Shown: positions 58,860-64,000 of the stretch, piece by piece | Layout of the letters: the number at the start of each line of letters is the position of its first letter | How positions within the stretch are numbered: the stretch's first letter is position 1 | Assembly: GCA_017479385.1 (NCBI GenBank) | Contig: JAFVCE010000014.1 | Coordinates: 1 to 64,000, forward strand | Direction: 5' to 3' | DNA: 64,000 nucleotides | Origin: Bacteroidales bacterium | GTDB taxonomy: Bacteria; Bacteroidota; Bacteroidia; Bacteroidales; P3 | Notes under the pieces: model-generated | Seen by the model: only the letters and a program-made list of their open reading frames with translations | Told to the model about the DNA's origin: nothing | Databases searched by the model: none | Translations under genes and position numbers: made by a program

Positions 58860-58889
58860 AGGGGTTAGGGTCGTATTAACATCGAACAA
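58860..58889 (+). repeat. Dispersed 3'-end repeat, copy R4
   Basis: AGGGGTTAGGGTCGTATTAA, then CATCGAACAA, 79 nt past the recR stop. It shares 27 of 30 positions with R3 in the opposite orientation. An additional GGGGTTAAAG unit precedes it. Confidence 0.75.
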
Positions 58890-58945
58890 GCCTTGATAGC
58901 CAGTCGATTAACTCAGCACATAGGCCCGTCGGGGCGTGGTGGGTC

Positions 58946-60088
58946 TTATTGGTTGCGTGGGGTGCCAGCCCTCAGTTTCACTCGTCCCTCTTTCACCAAA
59001 CCTTCGATAATGTCTATCGTTCGCTCGGCCAGTTGAGGGTCGTAGTGGCTGCTGTTGTTGCCCAAGCAGATGAGGTCGGCGCCGGCGTTGATGGCCATCT
59101 CGAGGGCTTGGGCGTAGCCATATTGCGAGGTGATGGCCCCCATGCCCATATCGTCGGTGATGGTGAGGCCATGGTAGCCGAGGCTGTCGCGCAGGTAGGC
59201 GTAGGCGGCTGGCGAGAGCGAGGCCGGCAGCCCTGTAGGGTCTATGGGGCGGCAAACCACGTGGGCCATCATCACCATCTCTACCTCGCCGTTGGCAATC
59301 AGGTTGCGGTAGGGTTCCAGCTCGCGCCGTTGCCAGCTGCGACTCACGTCGACAAGCCCCTTGTGTGTGTCGCCACTGGCCGAACCGTGGCCGGGAAAGT
59401 GCTTCATACACGAGGTCACGCCAGCGCGACGCTGCTCTTCAATCCAGATGTGGCAGCAACGGGTCACCACCTCCTCGTCGGCAGAGAAGCTGCGCCCCAT
59501 GCGCCCAATAACAGGGCAGTTGGGGTTCACGTCGACGTCGGCGCAGGGCGCAAAATTGAGGTTGATTCCCAGTTCCTTAAGTTGCTCGGCACAAAGGCGA
59601 GCATAGTGCCGCACCGTGTCGTAGCCCTCGGCGGCGCTGCTGCGGGCGCTGCGCGTGGGGCCAAAACCGTAGGTTGTGCGCAGGCGGCTCACGTTGCCCC
59701 CCTCTTGGTCTATGCCGATAAGCAGGCGGTGGGGCGAGAGCTGCTGCAGGTCGTGGCAGAGGCGGCTCACCTGCTCGGGTGTGCCGATGTTGCGGTGCCG
59801 CTGGCCGGTCGAGGCGTCGTAGTCGAACAAAATCACCCCACCCACCTTCAGGTCGCGCACGTCGTGGGCAATCAGGCTGTCTACCTCCTGCCCGCGGAAA
59901 CCTACGACCAACATCCGCGCAATAGCCTCGCGCAGCGGCAGGGTATCGGCCGTGGCGGCGCTGCTGGTGGCGTCGACTTCGGCGGCGCTGTCTTGGTCGG
60001 CCACTGGCGTGGGATTGGCCTGGCTGTGGGCGCAGCTGCCCAGCGTGGCCGCTGCCAATAGGGTGAGAATCAGGCGTGTAATCTTCAT
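58946..60088 (-). CDS. Glycoside hydrolase family 3 lipoprotein (NagZ-like)
   Basis: 380 residues. The N-terminus M-K-I-T-R-L-I-L-T-L-L-A-A-A-T-L-G-S-C has a lipobox, so it is a lipoprotein. The GH3 N-terminal domain has I-G-I-D-Q-E-G-G, K-H-F-P-G-H-G-S-A-S-G-D-T-H-K-G-L with the Asp/His pair of NagZ-type beta-N-acetylhexosaminidases, and the nucleophile-region I-T-D-D-M-G-M-G-A-I. No C-terminal GH3 domain is fused. It probably acts on peptidoglycan or other GlcNAc glycans in the periplasm or at the surface. Monocistronic; convergent with recR. Confidence 0.92.
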   Translation of the reverse strand: MKITRLILTLLAAATLGSCAHSQANPTPVADQDSAAEVDATSSAATADTLPLREAIARMLVVGFRGQEVDSLIAHDVRDLKVGGVILFDYDASTGQRHRNIGTPEQVSRLCHDLQQLSPHRLLIGIDQEGGNVSRLRTTYGFGPTRSARSSAAEGYDTVRHYARLCAEQLKELGINLNFAPCADVDVNPNCPVIGRMGRSFSADEEVVTRCCHIWIEEQRRAGVTSCMKHFPGHGSASGDTHKGLVDVSRSWQRRELEPYRNLIANGEVEMVMMAHVVCRPIDPTGLPASLSPAAYAYLRDSLGYHGLTITDDMGMGAITSQYGYAQALEMAINAGADLICLGNNSSHYDPQLAERTIDIIEGLVKEGRVKLRAGTPRNQ

Positions 60089-60528
60089 GGCTTCTGCGGT
60101 TATGTTAGCGATTTAGAGCTCATGCCGTGGTTTATGCAGCTCCTCTCAATAAAAGTAACGCAGAAAACCGCCGATTATTGCCCGCTGTGGCAAAAAATGC
60201 TATGTTTTAGGTGCAGTAGCGTAGCGATAGGTAGCTGCAACGGCGGCGAACCCGCCCCGTGCTTCGCCCCCTGATGCCCTCGCGTGGGAGGATTAAGTGG
60301 GACAGAAAGGCAAAAAAGTTGTCAACAGTTGTTAATAAAAATTTTAAACTTGCAAACTACTGATTTTTAGAGAAATATAAAGAAGATAATATTTTTTAAC
60401 ATTTTTGTTGTTGGTAATCCGGAGTTTTTTTGTACTTTTGCATATTCGCATATTAGTATAAAAAGGAAAGACTATTATCTCGTAAAATACTGAAACATAA
60501 ATAATTAATAACCAAAATCTAAACAATT
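60089..60528. other. Gene-free spacer upstream of the large secreted protein gene
   Basis: 440 bp. The part near the GH3 gene is ordinary; about 60210-60300 is GC-rich with no open frame of interest, and the rest is strongly AT-rich and carries the promoter at 60433. A TTGTCAACA word at about 60319 resembles those near rpiB but is single. No gene or small RNA could be supported. Confidence 0.5.
60433..60440 (+). promoter_or_regulatory. Putative -7 element of the large secreted protein gene
   Basis: TACTTTTG matches TAnnTTTG, with a TTG about 19 nt upstream. It leaves a long leader of 88 nt before the ATG at 60529. Confidence 0.5.
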
Positions 60529-63500
60529 ATGAGACGTTATTTACAAAGATTGTTGCTCATGGCAGCACTAATTGTGCCGTGGGTGACTAATGCCCAGGAA
60601 ACATTCACCGTGGGCGAGAACGCGTCGCAGACCAACGATTATGGCCCCTTCTACGGCTATTTCATGGACAATTACACGCGTTCGCAAACCCTCTACCCCT
60701 CCTCCTACTTGAATGGCCTACCGGATGGGGCTACGATTACGAAGCTCACATTCTATGCCAGTATGCCTAGTTCGGTCAGTTGGCAGAACTACCCAATGAC
60801 CATCAAGCTGGGCGAGGTAGACCAGACGAGCTTTGCTACATCATCGTTTGTCAACACTACCGATTTCACAACAGTGCTCAATGGAACCATCACCATCAAT
60901 TACACCACCAACACGTGCGACATTGAGTTCACCGAACCCTACATCTACAACGGTGGCAACCTCTTGCTGGATGTTGTGAACAACACTAGTGGGTCCTACA
61001 CCAGAGTGTACTGGACCAGTTTGTCTACCAGTGAAAACTACATTTGTTACAATTATGGCTACAGTGCCACTCCTTCGGTCACCAGTTCTGGCACCAGGAC
61101 GTCGTACTTGCCCAAGGTTACCATCACCTACGAAGACGCCAGCGGCTGTGGCAACCCCCGCAATCTCGCCGTCTTGAGCCAAGGCGCCAACACTATGCAA
61201 TTCAACTGGAGCCCCTCCAAGTCCGGTCTCGAGACCGGTACGGGTTACCAATGGGTTGTGGTCGAGTCTGGAGCAACACCCGACTGGACTTCGCCCAATT
61301 CTACTGTCGATACCTTCTGCACCGTAAACAACTTGAGTTCTAACACCGTTTACGACATCTACATCCGTTCCAACTGTGGCACCGAGCAGAGTAGCGGTGC
61401 CAAACTCTCGTTCCGCACCTCTTGCGCAGCAATGAACCTCACCGACCTGCCCTTCCGTTACGGTTTCGAGCAAGAAGCCGCCGGCAGCGCCAACTACACC
61501 AATTACCCCGACTTCATCATCTGCTGGAACCGCTACATCGACAACTCGGTTGCCGCCTCCTCGCGCGCGTATCCTTATATATCTTCCAGTTACGCCTACG
61601 AAGGCAACCGCAGCATCGTTTTCAGTTATGCCAGCAGCGCCCCTACGGTCCAGATTGCTTCGCTGCCCGAAATTGCTGGCGGTATCCGCCCGCACCTCCT
61701 GCGCCTCTCCTTCTTTGCCCGCGGCGCCAGCGCCAACAGCAACGACACCATTCTCGTTGGCGTTATGACCAACCCCAGCGACCCCTCCACCTTCGAGGAG
61801 ACCAGCCGCGTCAATGTCAACGGCAACACCTACCATCGCTACTTTGCCGATTTCGCAAACTATAACGACACCCTTGGCGGCCGCTTCATCTCAATCAGCG
61901 TCAAAAGGGGCAGTGGCACCGGCGAGCTCTATTTGGATAACGTGGTTCTCGAAGAAACCCCCACTTGCCCTGAACCCTCAATGCCGATGGTCACCTTTGT
62001 GAGCCACAACTCGGCTACCTTGAGCTGGACCTCGAACGGCACCGAAACCTCGTGGAAAATCCAGTATCGCGTGACCGATAGCGCCAATGCCGAATGGCAG
62101 TCGGTTACCGCCACCACCAACCCATTCACCGTTACCAACCTCGATGGGCAGACCGACTACACCTTCCGCGTGGCCGCCGTGTGTGGTGCCAACGACTCGC
62201 TCTATTCCGAGCCCGTTAGCGCTCGCACCCTCTGCGCCCCGCTCAACTTGGCTCAAAATGGTCCCGTGATGTTCAATATGGAGGACTACAGCACTTACGA
62301 TTTCCCCGAGTGCTGGAATCGCCTCTACTGGCCCACCTCGGCTTCCACTATCTACCCCAAAATCGATTCCGAAAGTCCTCGCAGCGGCAGCCGCGTGCTC
62401 AGACTCTATAATTCATATTACAGCTCCTACTCCCTCGACCAATTTGCCATCATGCCATGGGTGAGCGACGATGTGTCTACCCTCAAGATGACTTTCTATG
62501 CTCGCCAATATAGCTCCTACAGCACCTACTTCACTGTTGGTGTAATGAGCGACCCCTCCGATTCGAGCACCTTTGTGCCGGTCGAGCGCTTCTATCTCAA
62601 CTCGAGCACCTACAACCGCTACACTGTCGACTTCGGCAACTATGCTGGCGAAGGCAAGTATATTGCTTTCCGCCTTCTTGGCGACGACATCAGCTACAAC
62701 TACGGCTGCGGTGTGTATATCGACGACATCCGCCTGCAAGTCAGGTCGAACTGCCCGACCCCGACCAACTTGGCCGTAACCGGTGCTACCTCGGCCGACA
62801 TCTCGCTCAGTTGGGGTGCCGTCGAAAGTGCTGCCGGCTACCAGGTCCGCATCTGGAACGCCACGCAGATTGATTACGATAACCTCGACGACTACTCTAC
62901 CCACGCCCCGATTATCACCCTCAATGTCGACAACAACAGCCTCACCACCGACGGCACTGGTGTCGACGCCATGCTTGGTGTGGATGTGTCCGACTACTTC
63001 TACCCCAACAGCGACTATGTGTTCGCCGTCCGCACCATCTGCGGCGAGGGCGACACTGGCGACTGGTCCGACCCCATCGTGGGTAGCACCACCATGGATT
63101 GCGCTGGCGACTCGTGGCGCGACTTCGTCATTGGCGAAGGCACGTCAGAGAGTATGTATGGCATCTTCGGCTACGGCTACGCCTACTCGAGCTACAACAA
63201 CGGCCTCTTCGGCCAACTCTACTTGGCCGAGGAACTTGCCGCCAACGACGTCTTCCCAGGCAACATCAAGGCTGTCTCGTTCTTCTATACCAACAACAGT
63301 GGCAACACAGTTCTTGTCAACCTGCCTATCAAGGTCTATATGACCCTTACCGACAAGACCTCTGTCAGCTACTACGACACGGCCAGCTTCAACAACCGCA
63401 ATATGACGCAAGTCTTTAACGGCAACGTGAGTGTTACTCCTGGCCAACAGATGGAGATTGTGTTAGACAGCCCCTTTGCCTACGAGTCTGGCAAGAACCT

Positions 63501-64000
63501 GTTCATCCTTGTCTCCACACCCGATGGTATCTACAGCAGCCGTGCTTCCGGCAACACGAACTCCTACGCTTACTTTGCTGGCACCAGCCGCAACTATTCT
63601 GGTTTCTATGGCTACCCGTCTAGTTACGGCTATACCTGCAGTACCACGTCGACCTACATGACCACTCGTTTCAAGATGTGTGTTGTAGAGCCTTTCTGCT
63701 TCCCGCTTCGTAGCGTCACCGCCGTGCCCGACAGCGACCCGAACACCGTGCGCCTGAGTTGGACTCCCGACTCGCGCGACGAGAACAACACAGGCTACCT
63801 CGTCTACTACGCCCCCGACACCGTCAGCGGCGACCCCACCACCGATATGGGCTTCACCAACTACACCCCCCTCACCCCTGTGACCGACACCGCTATCCTT
63901 GTCGAGGGTCTCGAAGCCAACAGCAACTATCGTTTCTACGTTCAGTCGTTCTGCGGCAGCTATGGTCTTGGCGACATCAAGGCCTCCAGCGTGGTCCGTA
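60529..64000 (+). CDS. Large secreted fibronectin-III / choice-of-anchor-J protein, C-terminus outside the window
   Basis: 1157 residues are visible before the window ends. A signal peptide (MRRYLQRLLLMAALIVPWVTNAQ) precedes a module (about 25-205) with L-P-D-G-A-T-I-T-K-L-T-F-Y-A and Y-N-G-G-N-L-L-L-D-V-V-N. It resembles modules inside the giant protein of the left end (for example P-F-E-Y-N-G-V-D-N-L-L-V-V-M-L). Fibronectin-III modules (N-L-A-V-L...L-S-S-N-T-V-Y-D-I-Y-I-R-S-N-C-G) alternate with choice-of-anchor-J-type jellyrolls that carry W-N-R-Y and Y-L-D-N-V-V-L-E or Y-I-D-D-I-R-L. A second jellyroll starts near residue 580. Probably secreted or surface-linked. Whether it ends in a type IX sorting domain cannot be seen. 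Confidence 0.9.
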   Translation, partial: MRRYLQRLLLMAALIVPWVTNAQETFTVGENASQTNDYGPFYGYFMDNYTRSQTLYPSSYLNGLPDGATITKLTFYASMPSSVSWQNYPMTIKLGEVDQTSFATSSFVNTTDFTTVLNGTITINYTTNTCDIEFTEPYIYNGGNLLLDVVNNTSGSYTRVYWTSLSTSENYICYNYGYSATPSVTSSGTRTSYLPKVTITYEDASGCGNPRNLAVLSQGANTMQFNWSPSKSGLETGTGYQWVVVESGATPDWTSPNSTVDTFCTVNNLSSNTVYDIYIRSNCGTEQSSGAKLSFRTSCAAMNLTDLPFRYGFEQEAAGSANYTNYPDFIICWNRYIDNSVAASSRAYPYISSSYAYEGNRSIVFSYASSAPTVQIASLPEIAGGIRPHLLRLSFFARGASANSNDTILVGVMTNPSDPSTFEETSRVNVNGNTYHRYFADFANYNDTLGGRFISISVKRGSGTGELYLDNVVLEETPTCPEPSMPMVTFVSHNSATLSWTSNGTETSWKIQYRVTDSANAEWQSVTATTNPFTVTNLDGQTDYTFRVAAVCGANDSLYSEPVSARTLCAPLNLAQNGPVMFNMEDYSTYDFPECWNRLYWPTSASTIYPKIDSESPRSGSRVLRLYNSYYSSYSLDQFAIMPWVSDDVSTLKMTFYARQYSSYSTYFTVGVMSDPSDSSTFVPVERFYLNSSTYNRYTVDFGNYAGEGKYIAFRLLGDDISYNYGCGVYIDDIRLQVRSNCPTPTNLAVTGATSADISLSWGAVESAAGYQVRIWNATQIDYDNLDDYSTHAPIITLNVDNNSLTTDGTGVDAMLGVDVSDYFYPNSDYVFAVRTICGEGDTGDWSDPIVGSTTMDCAGDSWRDFVIGEGTSESMYGIFGYGYAYSSYNNGLFGQLYLAEELAANDVFPGNIKAVSFFYTNNSGNTVLVNLPIKVYMTLTDKTSVSYYDTASFNNRNMTQVFNGNVSVTPGQQMEIVLDSPFAYESGKNLFILVSTPDGIYSSRASGNTNSYAYFAGTSRNYSGFYGYPSSYGYTCSTTSTYMTTRFKMCVVEPFCFPLRSVTAVPDSDPNTVRLSWTPDSRDENNTGYLVYYAPDTVSGDPTTDMGFTNYTPLTPVTDTAILVEGLEANSNYRFYVQSFCGSYGLGDIKASSVVR

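Noticed and set aside
60344-60526. 60-residue minus open frame before the secreted gene
   Set aside because: AT-rich, overlaps the promoter, and has no recognisable features.
1-64000. CRISPR arrays, insertion sequences, rRNA operons and integrated phage
   Set aside because: No direct-repeat/spacer array, transposase, rRNA or integrase sequence was found; the apparent repeats are protein-coding modules or the short elements listed.

Overview
The window looks like an origin-proximal piece of a Bacteroidales (Bacteroidota) chromosome. Seen directly: many genes are preceded by the Bacteroidota -7 element TAnnTTTG, Shine-Dalgarno sequences are mostly absent, coding DNA is moderately GC-rich with AT-rich spacers, and there is a serine palmitoyltransferase, a DUF6266 protein, a DUF4175 protein and giant secreted repeat proteins. 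No ribosomal RNA, CRISPR array, transposase or recognisable prophage was found.

Layout. (1) 1-21957, minus strand: an apparent four-gene operon of secreted proteins. It starts with a 5581-residue protein (seven parallel beta-helix modules, fibronectin-III modules, ten CARDB-type repeats, an IPT/TIG-like domain), then a 437-aa cysteine-containing protein, a 471-aa protein with eight thrombospondin type-3 calcium repeats, and a protein that runs off the left edge with CDSYTW-type repeats. (2) 22.3-25.0 kb, minus: RluA-type pseudouridine synthase, a YbaK/ProX-type editing protein, a TfoX-N protein and NadA. (3) 25.4-28.5 kb, plus: rpiB, then the sphingolipid gene spt with a GNAT-like partner. 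(4) 28.6-31.4 kb: a small accessory region with an unrecognised 416-aa gene, an array of ten short motif copies, a DUF6266 protein and a small one-helix protein. (5) 31.4-47.3 kb: housekeeping genes (SDR, DUF4175, anti-sigma-type ATPase, ybeY, mnmG, WbqC-like, two identical tRNA-Lys genes, a TPR protein, ksgA, an MntP-like protein, U32 peptidase, aroB). (6) 47.6-58.8 kb: lysC/smpB/dus on minus, then cdd and an envelope/isoprenoid run on plus (PpiD-like foldase, M23 peptidase, dxr, rseP, LptF/G-type permease, recR). (7) 58.9-64 kb: a GH3 lipoprotein and the start of another large secreted fibronectin-III protein that leaves the window on the right.

Non-coding structure is unusually informative. 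Three parS-like palindromes (TGTTYCACGTGGAACA type) lie at 23.18, 36.89 and 38.99 kb, which suggests a ParB/origin neighbourhood. The nadA-rpiB spacer carries a cluster of TTNTCAACAA words that resemble degenerate DnaA boxes. A dispersed ~30-bp repeat with core TCGTATTGAGGTCGAACA occurs just after the 3' ends of at least four genes, and close matches also lie inside coding sequence. The spacer before the DUF6266 gene holds ten copies of TCGTTRYA in both orientations.
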